A stretch of DNA of 64,000 bases from positions 62,001 through 126,000 of the forward strand of contig VBIW01000034.1 of assembly GCA_005880915.1 (NCBI GenBank), in the 5' to 3' direction. Below are positions 1 to 9,140 of the stretch, one piece after another. Source of the DNA: Chloroflexota bacterium (GTDB taxonomy: Bacteria > Chloroflexota > Dormibacteria > Dormibacterales > Dormibacteraceae). Position numbers and translations under genes: made by a program. The notes under the pieces were generated by a model, which saw only the letters and a list, made by a program, of their open reading frames with translations, did not search any database and had not been told where the DNA came from. Within the stretch, counting starts at the first letter, position 1. Every line of letters starts with the position of its first letter.

Positions 1-127
1 CGACCCGACGCAGTGGAACGGATACGCGTGGGGCTTCGGCATCGAGCGCATGGCGATGCTCAAGCACGACGTCGACGACATCCGCCTCTTCTACGAGTCG
101 GACCTGCGCTTCCTGGAGCAGTTCTAG
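1..127 (+). CDS. pheS: Phenylalanyl-tRNA synthetase alpha subunit, C-terminal fragment
   Basis: Only the last 41 residues are present; the frame enters at base 2 and stops at TAG 125-127. The segment [10 protein letters not shown] is the class II motif 3 of PheRS alpha (the G-x-G-x-E-R region that binds ATP), followed by the usual short tail ending in DLRFLEQF. It is immediately followed by pheT, the standard pheST order, with 67 bases between them that hold a palindromic element. PheS pairs with PheT as an alpha2-beta2 enzyme charging tRNA-Phe. Confidence 0.93.
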   Translation, partial: DPTQWNGYAWGFGIERMAMLKHDVDDIRLFYESDLRFLEQF

Positions 128-139
128 ATGATGAAGGCT

Positions 140-184
140 CCTCCCCATTCATGGGGAGGTGTCTGGCGAAGCCAGACGGAGGGG
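140..184 (+). repeat. Type 1 palindromic repeat, copy A (pheS-pheT spacer)
   Basis: Two consecutive hairpins: CCTCCCC (140-146), loop ATTCAT, GGGGAGG (153-159); then GTCTGGC (161-167), loop GAA, GCCAGAC (171-177). They end in GGAGGGG (178-184), which lies 10 bases before the TTG start of pheT and can act as its ribosome-binding site. The same CCTCCCC-ATTCAT-GGGG head followed by a second hairpin and GGAGGGG occurs at 11605-11653 before ylxR, and a reduced form lies before pnp at 22601-22619. Confidence 0.75.
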
Positions 185-194
185 CTGCGAACGC

Positions 195-2591
195 TTGCGA
201 ATTAGCTACGAATGGCTCGGCGACTTCCTCGACCTCGATGGCGTCACGCCCAAGGATGCCGCGGATGTGCTGACCCGACTCGGCATCGAGGTCGAGTCGC
301 TTGTGATGGTCGACCTCTCCCAGGTCGTGATCGGCAAGGTGCTCGAGCAGAAGCCACACCCGACATCGCGGACCGCGCTGTGGATTCACCAGGTCGACCT
401 CGGCGACCATGTGCAGCAGATCATCGCCGGCGCCCCCAATGCGGTTCCGGGGTCGCTGGTCCCCGTCGCCCTTCCCGGCACCACGGTGCCCAACGGCAAG
501 CTCGTGAGGGACGCTTACATCGCGGGCGAAAAGGCCAGCGGAATGCTTTGCTCGGCCGAAGAGCTCCTCCTGGGCGACGACCACTCTGGCATCCTGATCC
601 TCGACCGCGGCAAGCCGGGGGAAGCGTTGACCACCGTCATCCCGAGCCAGGCGATCATGGAAGCGGAGATCACCTCCAACCGGCCCGACGAGATGGGCCA
701 CCTGGGCATCGCGCGGGAATTGGCGGCGGGACTCGACCGGCCGCTGAAGCGCGACTTCATGCCGGCCTTCACCGGTACGGCCGACCCGCCGGGGCGCGAC
801 CTGGTCAAGGTCACCATCGACGACCCCGACCTGTGCAGCCGCTACATCGGGGGCGTGATCAAAGGAGTGAGGGTCGGCCCCAGCCCCGACTGGATGCAGC
901 GCCGCCTACGGGCGTGCGGAGTCCGTCCCATCAACAACATCGTCGACATCACCAACTACGTGCTCCTCGAGTACGCGCAGCCGCTGCACGCCTTCGACCT
1001 CGCCAAGCTCAACGGGCCCGCCATCCACGTCAGGCGGGCCAGGTCGAAAGAGACGCTGCTCTGCCTCGACGGCGAGGAGAGGCAGCTGACGCCGGAGATG
1101 CTGGTGATCGCCGACGCGCTCCGTCCCGTCGCCATCGCGGGCGTCATCGGCGGCGAGGAGAGCGCGGTCACGGGAGCGACTGTCGACGTACTTCTCGAGG
1201 CGGCGAACTTCAGCGGGCCGAGCGTGCGCCAGACCTCACGCGCTCTCGGCCTCCGCACCGAGGCGTCGGCCAGGTTCGAACGCGCGCTGCCGCCCGAGCT
1301 TGCCCTGGCCGGCGCTCGTCGCGCTGCATCACTGATTGCCGAGGTCGCGGGCGGTTCGGTCCACCGCGAATGGGCGGACGTATATCCGCGTCCGCAGGAG
1401 CCGGTGCGCGTCAACCTCCGGCCGGCCTTGATCGATGACGTCCTGGGTACACATGTGCCGCTAGAAGAAGCCGAGTCGATCCTCAAGCGCCTCAACTTCC
1501 ACGTCAAGGTGATGGGTGACGGGGAGTGGGACATCCTGCCGCCGGTGTTCCGTCTCGATGTGACGATTCCCGAGGACCTGGTCGAGGAGGTCGGTCGCGT
1601 GTATGGCTACGACCGCGTGCCTCCGACGCTGCCGGGCCGTCGCCGCGGCAGGTGGACACCTTCGTCGCCGAGCCTCGACCGGAGGCTCGATTCGATGCGC
1701 GAGGTGCTCGTCGGATCCGGCTACACCGAGACGTGGAACCCGGCCCTGGTCTCCGGCCGCAAGCTCGAGGCGCTGCGGATCGCCGCCCACGCCATGCGGG
1801 TTTCCAATCCTCTGAGCGACGACATGGATACGCTGCGCACCTCGGTCCTGCCATCGCTGATCGACGTTGTGGCGCTCAACCGCGACCGAGGACGTCTCGA
1901 CGTCCGCGTTTACGAGATCGGGTCTGCTTTCCTCGCCCATGTAGGCGAGAAGAACACGCAGCCCGAAGAACCTCTCCGGCTGGCCGCGGTCGTCACCGCA
2001 GGCCTCTCCGCCGAGGACGGTCGGGTCGCCTTCTATCGGCTGAAGTCCGTGCTCGACGGATGCGTCGCCGCGCTCGGGGCGCCCGGCTGCACGTATCAGC
2101 GCGCCTCCGCGCAGTTGTTTCATCCGGGTCGCTGCGCCGCGGTCGTGATCGACGGCCGGCAGCTGGGCTACATCGGCGAGCTGCACCCCACAGTCTCAGC
2201 CTCTGCGCGGATCGATGGGAGGGTCGTCGCGTTCGAGATCGACGTCGAGCCTCTGCTCGCCGCCTCGCGCACCCCACGCGCGCAGCCGCTGCCGCGGTTT
2301 CCCAGCGTCGAGCGTGACCTGGCCGTCGTCGTCGAGGAGACCGTCGCGGCCGGCGCGCTGCTGGCTACGATCAAGGAGTCGGCCGGCGACACCGGGGAAG
2401 CCGCGCTCGAGCTCGTCCGGGCGTTCGACGAGTACCGCGGCGCGCAAGTTCCGGAGGGGCACAAGAGCGTCGCGTTTACCTTGACTTTCCGTAGCCCGGA
2501 GCGCACCCTGACGGACGCCGAAGTGGACAGGGTGATTTCGCAAATCAAGGTAGGACTGGAGAAAAGACACCGCGCCAGGTTCCGCGAGTGA
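195..2591 (+). CDS. pheT: Phenylalanyl-tRNA synthetase beta subunit
   Basis: 798-residue partner of PheS in the cytoplasmic alpha2-beta2 PheRS; it binds tRNA-Phe and carries the editing site. I place the start at TTG 195 because family N-termini read M-R/K-I-S-Y-E-W-L and GGAGGGG lies 10 bases upstream; an in-frame ATG at 159 would add 12 atypical residues encoded by the palindromic repeat. Visible domains in order: OB-fold tRNA-binding domain near residues 40-150, B3/4 editing domain near 210-360, B5 domain near 395-470, and a C-terminal anticodon-binding ferredoxin-like domain (from about residue 700, PRFPSVERDLAVVV). Length is normal for the family. Confidence 0.95.
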   Translation: MRISYEWLGDFLDLDGVTPKDAADVLTRLGIEVESLVMVDLSQVVIGKVLEQKPHPTSRTALWIHQVDLGDHVQQIIAGAPNAVPGSLVPVALPGTTVPNGKLVRDAYIAGEKASGMLCSAEELLLGDDHSGILILDRGKPGEALTTVIPSQAIMEAEITSNRPDEMGHLGIARELAAGLDRPLKRDFMPAFTGTADPPGRDLVKVTIDDPDLCSRYIGGVIKGVRVGPSPDWMQRRLRACGVRPINNIVDITNYVLLEYAQPLHAFDLAKLNGPAIHVRRARSKETLLCLDGEERQLTPEMLVIADALRPVAIAGVIGGEESAVTGATVDVLLEAANFSGPSVRQTSRALGLRTEASARFERALPPELALAGARRAASLIAEVAGGSVHREWADVYPRPQEPVRVNLRPALIDDVLGTHVPLEEAESILKRLNFHVKVMGDGEWDILPPVFRLDVTIPEDLVEEVGRVYGYDRVPPTLPGRRRGRWTPSSPSLDRRLDSMREVLVGSGYTETWNPALVSGRKLEALRIAAHAMRVSNPLSDDMDTLRTSVLPSLIDVVALNRDRGRLDVRVYEIGSAFLAHVGEKNTQPEEPLRLAAVVTAGLSAEDGRVAFYRLKSVLDGCVAALGAPGCTYQRASAQLFHPGRCAAVVIDGRQLGYIGELHPTVSASARIDGRVVAFEIDVEPLLAASRTPRAQPLPRFPSVERDLAVVVEETVAAGALLATIKESAGDTGEAALELVRAFDEYRGAQVPEGHKSVAFTLTFRSPERTLTDAEVDRVISQIKVGLEKRHRARFRE

Positions 2592-2608
2592 CGGCCGGCG
2601 CGTATATC

Positions 2609-2630
2609 GCACGCTTGTGCGTGCCGTTTT
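2609..2630 (+). terminator. Possible weak intrinsic terminator after pheT
   Basis: GCACGC (2609-2614), loop TTGT, GCGTGC (2619-2624), then CGTTTT. The perfect 6-bp GC-rich stem and short T run sit 18 bases after the pheT stop. The T tract is only four bases, so partial termination is more likely than a full stop. Confidence 0.4.
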
Positions 2631-2698
2631 GTAGGGGTCCCCGCGAATTCACGCATTTGCGCTCTGAATTCGTAGGGATATTTCGGGGGAAGCGCTAA

Positions 2699-3253
2699 TT
2701 GACCTGGATCGACGTACTTCCGATCGTGTTCCTGATCGCCTACGGGGTGGGCGGGTTCTTCAGCGGCCTGATCCGCCGGTTCATCGGGCTGGTCGCACTG
2801 TTTGTCTCCGTCTGGGCGGCCACGAACATGGGCTTGCAGGCGGGCGGCATCTTGCAGCAGACGTCCAACTTCGAGACGCCGGACGCCCGCATTTACGGCT
2901 TCTTCGGCATCATCGCCGCGCTCCTGCTCATCGTCGAGGTGGCGACGCAGATCGCGCACAAGCAGATCCAGATCCCGGCCATCGTCCTCAACAGGACTCT
3001 CGGCACGGCGCTCGGCCTGGTGACCGCAATCTTCTTGTCGGTGGTCGTCGTCTATGAGGTAGGGCAGGCCGCCAACCCGGTCGGCGGGGCGCAGCTGGAC
3101 CCGCTTCAGCAGGGCCTGCGCGATTCAGTCCACCACTCGTTGTTCATGGTCAGCCTCGTCAACGCGATCGACAAGCCGATCATCGCGCTGTTCCAGCCGC
3201 TCCTGCCTGGTGATCCGCAGATCTACTTCGGTCCCGGACCGGTCAATCCCTAG
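2699..3253 (+). CDS. CvpA-family membrane protein
   Basis: 184-residue protein starting at TTG 2699 with GGGGGAAG just upstream. Four hydrophobic segments are visible, around residues 7-25, 28-45, 66-85 and 101-122, followed by a soluble C-terminus rich in Pro and Gly. The pattern (short N-terminus, helix with Gly-rich turn GVGGFFSGLIRR, four helices) fits the CvpA/colicin V production family, which are inner-membrane proteins of uncertain role. It lies between pheT and tyrS. The family call is by pattern only. Confidence 0.7.
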   Translation: MTWIDVLPIVFLIAYGVGGFFSGLIRRFIGLVALFVSVWAATNMGLQAGGILQQTSNFETPDARIYGFFGIIAALLLIVEVATQIAHKQIQIPAIVLNRTLGTALGLVTAIFLSVVVVYEVGQAANPVGGAQLDPLQQGLRDSVHHSLFMVSLVNAIDKPIIALFQPLLPGDPQIYFGPGPVNP

Positions 3254-3264
3254 ACTCGCTGGCG

Positions 3265-4416
3265 TTGAGTAAGGAGTTTTTCAATCGCCTGCGCGAGCGG
3301 GCGGTCGAGATCCACGTCCAAGATCACCTGCGTGCGCGGCTCGAACGCGGGGACAAGCTGCGCGTGAAGCTGGGGCTCGATCCCACCGCTCCAGACCTGC
3401 ACGTCGGACACCTGGTCGTGCTCGACACCCTCCGAATGTTTCAGGACGAAGGCCACACCGTGGTCGTCATCATCGGCGACTACACGGGCATGATCGGCGA
3501 CCCCAGCGGGCGCTCAGAAACCCGTCCCATGCTCACCGAAGACCAGATCGCTCGGAATGCCGAGACGTACTTCGAGCAGGTCGACCTTGTCCTCGACCGT
3601 TCGAAGATTGAGGTGCGCCGCAACTCCGAATGGCTTGCCTCGATGACTGCGGCAGACATCCTGCGGCTGATGGCGAAGGCGACGCTGCAGCAGGTATTGC
3701 AGCGTGAGGATTTCGCTGAGCGCATCAAGTCCGGCGCATCCATCGGCGCCCACGAGATCCTCTATCCCTTCAATCAGGCGTACGACTCCGTCGCGGTGAA
3801 GGCGGATGTTGAGATCGGCGGCACCGACCAGCTGTTCAACCTTCTGTTCGGGCGCGACATCCAGAAGGCATATGGACAGGAGCCGCAGGACATCGCTGTG
3901 TTCCCGCTGCTCGAAGGCACGGACGGCGTGCAGAAGATGGGCAAGTCGCTGGGCAACTACATCGGCCTCACCGAGTCACCGGAACAGATCTACGGCAAGA
4001 CGATGTCCATTCCGGACGCGCTGATCGAGCGGTACGTCCGGCTGGTGTCCGGATTCGACCGGCGGCGTCAGGACGAAGTGATGGCGATGAAGCCGCGCGA
4101 TGCGAAGGCAGCTGTAGCGCGCCAGCTCGTCAACCGACTGCATGGCGAGGAAGCGGCGCGCCGGGCGGAGGAGGACTTCAACGTCAAATTCCGCAAGCGC
4201 GAAATTCCGGACGAGAGGGAGTATTGGGTCAAGGGAGCCACCGATCTGGTCAGCCTCCTGGTCGACACAGGAATCGCCAACAGCCGCAACGAAGCAAGGC
4301 GATTGCTCGAACAGGGCGGCGTACGCGTCAACGGGGAAAAGGTCGGCGTGGACTCGCGGGCGCCGGTGACGGGAGATGTTTTGTCTGCCCGGCGGCGCTA
4401 TATCGAACTAAAATGA
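3265..4416 (+). CDS. tyrS: Tyrosyl-tRNA synthetase
   Basis: 383-residue class I synthetase charging tRNA-Tyr. The HIGH-type motif is HVGH in PDLHVGHLVVLDTLR, the TyrRS signature GDYTGMIGDPSGRS follows, and the KMSKS-type loop reads KMGKSLGNYI. The C-terminal S4-like RNA-binding domain (about residues 320-383, NEARRLLEQGGVRVNGEKV) is present. The TTG start at 3265 precedes SKEFFNRLRERAVE; the length and absence of a long N-terminal extension fit the TyrZ-like bacterial branch. No T-box leader is visible in the 11-base gap to the upstream gene. Confidence 0.95.
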   Translation: MSKEFFNRLRERAVEIHVQDHLRARLERGDKLRVKLGLDPTAPDLHVGHLVVLDTLRMFQDEGHTVVVIIGDYTGMIGDPSGRSETRPMLTEDQIARNAETYFEQVDLVLDRSKIEVRRNSEWLASMTAADILRLMAKATLQQVLQREDFAERIKSGASIGAHEILYPFNQAYDSVAVKADVEIGGTDQLFNLLFGRDIQKAYGQEPQDIAVFPLLEGTDGVQKMGKSLGNYIGLTESPEQIYGKTMSIPDALIERYVRLVSGFDRRRQDEVMAMKPRDAKAAVARQLVNRLHGEEAARRAEEDFNVKFRKREIPDEREYWVKGATDLVSLLVDTGIANSRNEARRLLEQGGVRVNGEKVGVDSRAPVTGDVLSARRRYIELK

Positions 4417-4433
4417 TCGAAAGCATGTTCCCA

Positions 4434-4460
4434 CCCCACGAAATCTTCGATTTCGCGGGG
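4434..4460 (+). other. Strong hairpin in the tyrS-yebC spacer
   Basis: CGAAATC (4439-4445), loop TTC, GATTTCG (4449-4455), extended by CCCC/GGGG on the outside across one mismatch. It is not followed by a T run (ACCCCGGG follows), so it is not a standard terminator. It may act on mRNA stability or on translation of yebC, whose ATG is 45 bases further on. Confidence 0.55.
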
Positions 4461-4504
4461 ACCCCGGGCTACGCATCTGCGGCTGTCTTGGGGATTCCCA
4501 CGTA

Positions 4505-5260
4505 ATGTCTGGCCACTCCAAGTGGGCCGGGATCAAGCACAAGAAAGCCGTCGTCGACGCCAAGCGAGGCCAGGCGTTCACCCGCGCGAGCCGTGAGATC
4601 ACGATCGCTGCCCGCGAGGGTGGCGGCAATTCCGACGGCAATTTCCGGCTCCGCCTGGCGATCCAGAAGGCGCGCGAGATCAACATGCCCACCGACCGGA
4701 TCCAGAACGCGATCAAGCGGGGGACGGGGGAGCTTGCGGGCGAGAAGCTCGAAGAGGTCCGCTACGAGGGCTACGGTCCCGCGGGCGTCGCGGTCATGGT
4801 CGACACGCTCACCGACAACCGGAATCGCACCTCCGCCTCGATCCGGCATCGGTTTTCCAAAGGCGGAGGCAACCTGGCGGAGAGCAACGCGGTGGGGTGG
4901 ATGTTCGAGCGCAAGGGCGTCATCTCTGCCAACGCCGGCAACAACGACCCTGAAGAGGTGGGGCTCACAGCGATCGAAGCGGGTGCCGACGATGTGCAGG
5001 TCGACGGCAAATCCGTCGAGATCACTGCGCCCCCCAACTCATTCGAAAAGGTGAAGGCGGCCGTCGAGGGCCTCGGGGTCAACGTCGAGAACGCCGAGAT
5101 CACGATGCAGCCGAAGCAGACGGTGGCGGTGGGTGAGGACAAGGCCGCCGCGGTGCTCAGGCTGATGGAGTCGCTGGAGGAGGACGACGACGTCCAGCAG
5201 GTCTACGCCAACTTCGATATTCCGAACAACGTCCTTGAACGCGTCTCAGCACAGGTGTAG
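4505..5260 (+). CDS. yebC: YebC/PmpR (TACO1) family protein
   Basis: 251-residue protein beginning MSGHSKWAGIKHKKA, the invariant start of the YebC family. Family members have long been annotated as transcriptional regulators and are also implicated in easing ribosome stalling at proline-rich stretches; which role applies here cannot be read from sequence. The acidic middle domain and the C-terminal segment with LEEDDDVQQVYANFDI are typical. It sits directly upstream of ruvC, a widely conserved gene order. Confidence 0.93.
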   Translation: MSGHSKWAGIKHKKAVVDAKRGQAFTRASREITIAAREGGGNSDGNFRLRLAIQKAREINMPTDRIQNAIKRGTGELAGEKLEEVRYEGYGPAGVAVMVDTLTDNRNRTSASIRHRFSKGGGNLAESNAVGWMFERKGVISANAGNNDPEEVGLTAIEAGADDVQVDGKSVEITAPPNSFEKVKAAVEGLGVNVENAEITMQPKQTVAVGEDKAAAVLRLMESLEEDDDVQQVYANFDIPNNVLERVSAQV

Positions 5261-5274
5261 AACCTGATGGATAC

Positions 5275-5772
5275 ATGCCAGGTACGCGCGACGGACTGAT
5301 CCTCGGCATCGATCCAGGCCTGGCGGGCACGGGGTTTGCCCTTTTTTCTGAACCCAACCTCGTCCTCGACTGCAGCACGGTGGTGACGATCCCCGGTCGC
5401 GACGGTGCGCGCTTGCTCACCATCACAAACCACCTCAGAGCGCTGATCGCTGCGCACCCACCGGCCGAGGCGTCGATCGAGGAGCTGTTCATGGGCCGCA
5501 ACGCGACGAGCGCGGTCGGAGTCGCACAGGCGAGGGGCGCAATCCTGAATGTGCTCGAGGAATGTGGCGTGCCGGTGTATGAGTACAAGCCGAGCCAGGT
5601 GAAGGTCATCCTCACCGGCTACGGCAACGCTGACAAGGGGCAGATCGGCCGCATGCTCGCAGCGCAGGTGAAGATGCCGGAAGGGCGGTTCGACGACCAC
5701 GCGCGGGACGCGATCGCGATCGCGGTCTGCCACGCGCGAAGCAGAAAGTTCACGAGGGCGGCAACAAGGTGA
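5275..5772 (+). CDS. ruvC: Holliday junction resolvase RuvC
   Basis: 165-residue endonuclease that cuts Holliday junctions made by RecA-dependent recombination. Catalytic acidic residues are visible in ILGIDPGLAGTG (first Asp), EELFMGRNATSA (Glu) and the C-terminal DDHARDAIAIA (two Asp). It is followed by ruvA with a 4-base GTGA overlap, so ruvC-ruvA-ruvB form a coupled operon. I see no LexA site upstream, so SOS control of ruvCAB is not evident here. Confidence 0.96.
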   Translation: MPGTRDGLILGIDPGLAGTGFALFSEPNLVLDCSTVVTIPGRDGARLLTITNHLRALIAAHPPAEASIEELFMGRNATSAVGVAQARGAILNVLEECGVPVYEYKPSQVKVILTGYGNADKGQIGRMLAAQVKMPEGRFDDHARDAIAIAVCHARSRKFTRAATR

Positions 5773-6371
5773 TCGCGCATCTGAGCGGACTTGTGCGTCG
5801 GGCGGGCGCTGATTTTGTCGTGCTCGACGTTGGAGGCGTCGGCTACATGGTCACCGTTGCCTCGCAGACCCGGCAGCAGCTTCCGCCTCCTGGCGGCGAG
5901 GTCGAGCTGCACATCCACACGCACGTGCGCGAGGACCAGCTGGCCCTGTACGGATTCGCATCGGTCGAAGAGCTCGATCTGTTCGAGATGCTGATCCAGG
6001 TCGACGGGGTCGGACCGAAGGTCGGGCTGAACATCCTGAGCGCCTCCAGTCTCGAGGTGCTCAAGCGCGCCATCATGGGCGAGGATGCAGCGCCCATCAG
6101 ACGTGCCAGCGGCGTCGGACCGCGGACCGCGGCCAAGGTGATCATCGAGCTCAAGCCGCGACTCGACGCAGTCGCGGCGCTGGACGTCGTGCCGCGCGCG
6201 GCGGCCCTCGCCGGCGATGGCCAGGTCCCGAAGGCCGTCGAGTCAGCCCTCCGCAATCTCGGCTACTCGTCGCTCGAGGCCCGCACCGGGATCGAATCCG
6301 TGGACTGGAAATCGACACCGTCCACCCAAGAGGCTCTCGCGGTTGCGCTCAAGGCACTCGGACGAAAGTGA
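5769..6371 (+). CDS. ruvA: Holliday junction branch migration subunit RuvA
   Basis: 200-residue DNA-junction-binding subunit that loads RuvB. It has the N-terminal OB fold (VLDVGGVGYMVTVAS), two helix-hairpin-helix motifs (VDGVGPKVGLNIL and ASGVGPRTAAKVIIELK), and a C-terminal RuvB-contact domain ending ALAVALKALGRK. GTG start overlaps the ruvC stop by 4 bases (GTGA). Confidence 0.96.
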   Translation: MIAHLSGLVRRAGADFVVLDVGGVGYMVTVASQTRQQLPPPGGEVELHIHTHVREDQLALYGFASVEELDLFEMLIQVDGVGPKVGLNILSASSLEVLKRAIMGEDAAPIRRASGVGPRTAAKVIIELKPRLDAVAALDVVPRAAALAGDGQVPKAVESALRNLGYSSLEARTGIESVDWKSTPSTQEALAVALKALGRK

Positions 6372-7390
6372 CAAAGGACAAAATCCTCGATGCCCGCTCC
6401 GACGACGACCAGTTCGACCTGACGCTGCGGCCACGATTCCTGGCCGAGTACGTGGGCCAGGTGCAGGTGCGGGAGAACCTCAGCATCCTGCTCGAGGCGG
6501 CGCGACGGCGGGACGAGCCGGTGGAGCACGTTTTGCTGTGTGGACCGCCAGGGCTCGGCAAGACGACGCTGGCCCACATCATCGCCAACGAGCTCGGCGT
6601 CGCGATCAAAGTCAGCTCCGGCCCGGCGATCGATCACCAGGGCGCGCTGGGCTCGATCCTCTTGAACCTCACCACACGCGACGTCTTCTTCATCGACGAG
6701 ATCCACCGCCTCAACACCGTGGTGGAGGAGTCGCTGTACCCGGCCCTCGAGGACTTCCGGTTCGATGCCGTACTGGGCAAGGGCGTCGGCGCAAGCGCCG
6801 CCACGCTGCCGCTACCGCACTTCACCTGCGTGGGCGCAACCACGCGCCAGGGCCTTTTGAGCGGGCCGCTACGCGATCGTTTCGGCGCCGTCTACCGGCT
6901 CGACTTCTACACCAAGCCCGAGCTGGAGCACATCGTCGGCCGCTCCGCCCGGATCCTGGAGATTGAGATCAAGGCCGACGCGATCTCGGAGATCGCCCGC
7001 CGCGCCCGCGGCACGCCGCGCATCGCCAACCGCCTTCTCCGGCGAGTCCGGGACTACGCGCAGGTCCGGGGCGACGGCCGCGCCACGATGGACACCACGC
7101 GGCACGCGCTGGCCTTGCTCGAGATCGACGAGATCGGCCTGGAGCCGCTCGACCGACGGCTGCTGGAGACCGTGGTCGTCAAGTTCAAGGGCGGGCCGGT
7201 CGGGCTGGATACTCTCGCCACCTCGCTCTCCGAGGAGCCCGAGACGATCGAGGACGTCCACGAGCCGTACCTGATCCAGGTCGGCTTCCTGGCGCGCACC
7301 GCCCGGGGCCGGGTCGTCACCGAGCTCGGCTACCGCCACATCGGGGTCACACCGCCCCAACCCGAATCCCAGCAGACGCGATTACTGTAG
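6368..7390 (+). CDS. ruvB: Holliday junction branch migration helicase RuvB
   Basis: 340-residue AAA+ motor for branch migration. Walker A is GPPGLGKTTLAH, Walker B is FIDEIHRL, sensor 1 lies in CVGATTRQGLLSGPLRDRFG with the arginine finger region, and the C-terminal winged helix ends RTARGRVVTELGYRHIG. Starts at GTG overlapping ruvA (GTGA). All hallmark motifs are intact. Confidence 0.97.
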   Translation: MTKDKILDARSDDDQFDLTLRPRFLAEYVGQVQVRENLSILLEAARRRDEPVEHVLLCGPPGLGKTTLAHIIANELGVAIKVSSGPAIDHQGALGSILLNLTTRDVFFIDEIHRLNTVVEESLYPALEDFRFDAVLGKGVGASAATLPLPHFTCVGATTRQGLLSGPLRDRFGAVYRLDFYTKPELEHIVGRSARILEIEIKADAISEIARRARGTPRIANRLLRRVRDYAQVRGDGRATMDTTRHALALLEIDEIGLEPLDRRLLETVVVKFKGGPVGLDTLATSLSEEPETIEDVHEPYLIQVGFLARTARGRVVTELGYRHIGVTPPQPESQQTRLL

Positions 7391-7397
7391 GTAGCAG

Positions 7398-7604
7398 ATG
7401 GCTGATGTGGGGCGCTTGCTCCTCGTTTTCGGCGTGCTTCTCGTGGTCATCGGCGGGGCGCTGATGCTTTTCGGGCGCTTCAACCTTCCAGGCGACTTCA
7501 CGTTCCGCAGCGGGAGCGTGACCGTGTACGTGCCGCTCGCCACGAGCATCGTCCTGTCGATCGTGGCCACGATCGTCCTGAACCTGGTGTTCCGGCAGCG
7601 ATGA
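7398..7604 (+). CDS. DUF2905 small membrane protein
   Basis: 68 residues with two transmembrane helices (about residues 4-24 and 42-63) separated by a short loop with GRFNLPGDFTFRSGSVTVYVPL, the DUF2905 signature. DUF2905 genes often directly follow ruvB, as here (7-base gap). Function unknown. Confidence 0.85.
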   Translation: MADVGRLLLVFGVLLVVIGGALMLFGRFNLPGDFTFRSGSVTVYVPLATSIVLSIVATIVLNLVFRQR

Positions 7605-7634
7605 CCGTGCCGACCGTAGACTGATTCGCCGCCT

Positions 7635-9140
7635 ATGCAGTTAGTCCTCAGCTGGCCCATCCGCCTGTTCGTGGTCGCCGTCCTGGTGTTTTCCTTGTTC
7701 GTCGACGGCGCCGGGTACGTCTATCGCTTCGCGAACCATTACCCGCTGCAGGGCAACGTGCCGGGCCTGCCGCCCAACTTCGGCGGCTGGCAGCTTTACT
7801 TCCACAAGGGCCTCGACCTGGCCGGCGGCACTCACATCGACTACGCGCTCACCAACTTCCCGACGGGCCAGAACCGCGCCGACGTGCAGCAGCGAACCAT
7901 CGCGGTGATCAACAGGCGGGTCAACGCACTCAACGTCAGCGAGCCTGAGATCCGGGGCGCGGGCAGCAACTACGACCGCATCACGGTCGACCTCGCAGGC
8001 GTCAACGCGGCGCAGGCGCAGAAGACGATCGGCGCTGTTTCCAAGCTCGTCTATACGAAGTGGGTGGCGGATGCGAAGGCCACAGGCGGCCCACAGCCAG
8101 GCTACAAGCCTGCGTTCACCGGGCTGACAGGCGACGACATCCAGAGCGCCAGCGCGGCGATCGACAGCACCGGGACGAGCTGGGTGGTCAACGTCAGCTT
8201 CACCTCGAGCGGAGGCACCCTCTTCGACAACCTCACCCGCGACAACGTAAGCGCGTGCCCCGGTGACCCGGGCACCTCGCAGACCGCGAACTGTCCTCAA
8301 CGCCACCTGGCGATCTGGCTCGACCTGACCCAGAAAGACATCGACAACTGGGAGGATCCGTCGTACGTCGCCAAGGTCAGCCAGCCGTATGACCCCGCCT
8401 GCCTGGCCGCCCAGACGGCGGACACGGTTTGTGGCAAGTTCCTGACCGACCCGATCACGCTGACGGAGATCGCCGGCGGCAACGCGACGATCTCTGGCGC
8501 CTTCACCCAGCAGAGCGCGCAGGACCTGGCGACCGGGATCAACTCCGGCTCGCTTCCGGTCGACCTGGTCGCGCTGGACGTGACTCAGGTCAGCGCGACG
8601 CTGGGCGCCGAGTCGGTGAAGCTCAGCCTCGCCGCCGGCCTCCTCGGCCTGGCGATCGTCGTCCTTTTCATGATCATCTACTACCGAATGCCGGGGCTCC
8701 TGGCGAGCCTCGCCCTGCTCTTCTATGCCGGTGCGGTGCTCGCCGTGTTCAAGGTTGTGCCTGTCACCCTGACCCTGGCCGGAATCACCGGGTTCATCCT
8801 CTCGGTGGGCATGGCGGTCGACGCCAACGTGCTGATATTCGAACGCTTCAAAGAAGAGGTGAGAGCCGGGCGCACAATCACCGCCGCGGTCGACGCGGCG
8901 GTCCGTCGAGCGTGGCCGGCGATCCGCGACTCGAACACGTCCACCTTCATAACCTGCGTCATCCTCGGCTTTGTCGGACCGTCGGTCGTGAAGGGATTCG
9001 CGATCACCCTTGCCATCGGCGTGCTGGCAAGCCTCGTCTCATCGATCGTGGTGACGCACAACCTGCTGGCGATCGTGCTCACCGGGAGCAGCTTCCGGCG
9101 ACCGGGGCTGCTTGGAGTTGACCGTGTCCGAAATATCTGA
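7635..9140 (+). CDS. secD: Protein translocase subunit SecD
   Basis: 501-residue RND-type membrane protein that with SecF uses the proton motive force to help the Sec translocon release proteins on the outer face. One N-terminal transmembrane helix (about residues 7-27) is followed by a large extracytoplasmic domain with GLDLAGGTHIDYAL, then five helices from about residue 315 onward, including the conserved VDANVLIFERFKEE. The extracytoplasmic region has four Cys residues (in the SACPGDP, TANCPQR, DPACLAAQ and TVCGKF contexts), unusual for this domain; disulfides are possible. Confidence 0.95.
   Translation: MQLVLSWPIRLFVVAVLVFSLFVDGAGYVYRFANHYPLQGNVPGLPPNFGGWQLYFHKGLDLAGGTHIDYALTNFPTGQNRADVQQRTIAVINRRVNALNVSEPEIRGAGSNYDRITVDLAGVNAAQAQKTIGAVSKLVYTKWVADAKATGGPQPGYKPAFTGLTGDDIQSASAAIDSTGTSWVVNVSFTSSGGTLFDNLTRDNVSACPGDPGTSQTANCPQRHLAIWLDLTQKDIDNWEDPSYVAKVSQPYDPACLAAQTADTVCGKFLTDPITLTEIAGGNATISGAFTQQSAQDLATGINSGSLPVDLVALDVTQVSATLGAESVKLSLAAGLLGLAIVVLFMIIYYRMPGLLASLALLFYAGAVLAVFKVVPVTLTLAGITGFILSVGMAVDANVLIFERFKEEVRAGRTITAAVDAAVRRAWPAIRDSNTSTFITCVILGFVGPSVVKGFAITLAIGVLASLVSSIVVTHNLLAIVLTGSSFRRPGLLGVDRVRNI

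Noticed and set aside
4434-4460. Intrinsic terminator after tyrS
   Set aside because: The stem is strong but no T run follows; kept as a hairpin of unknown role.
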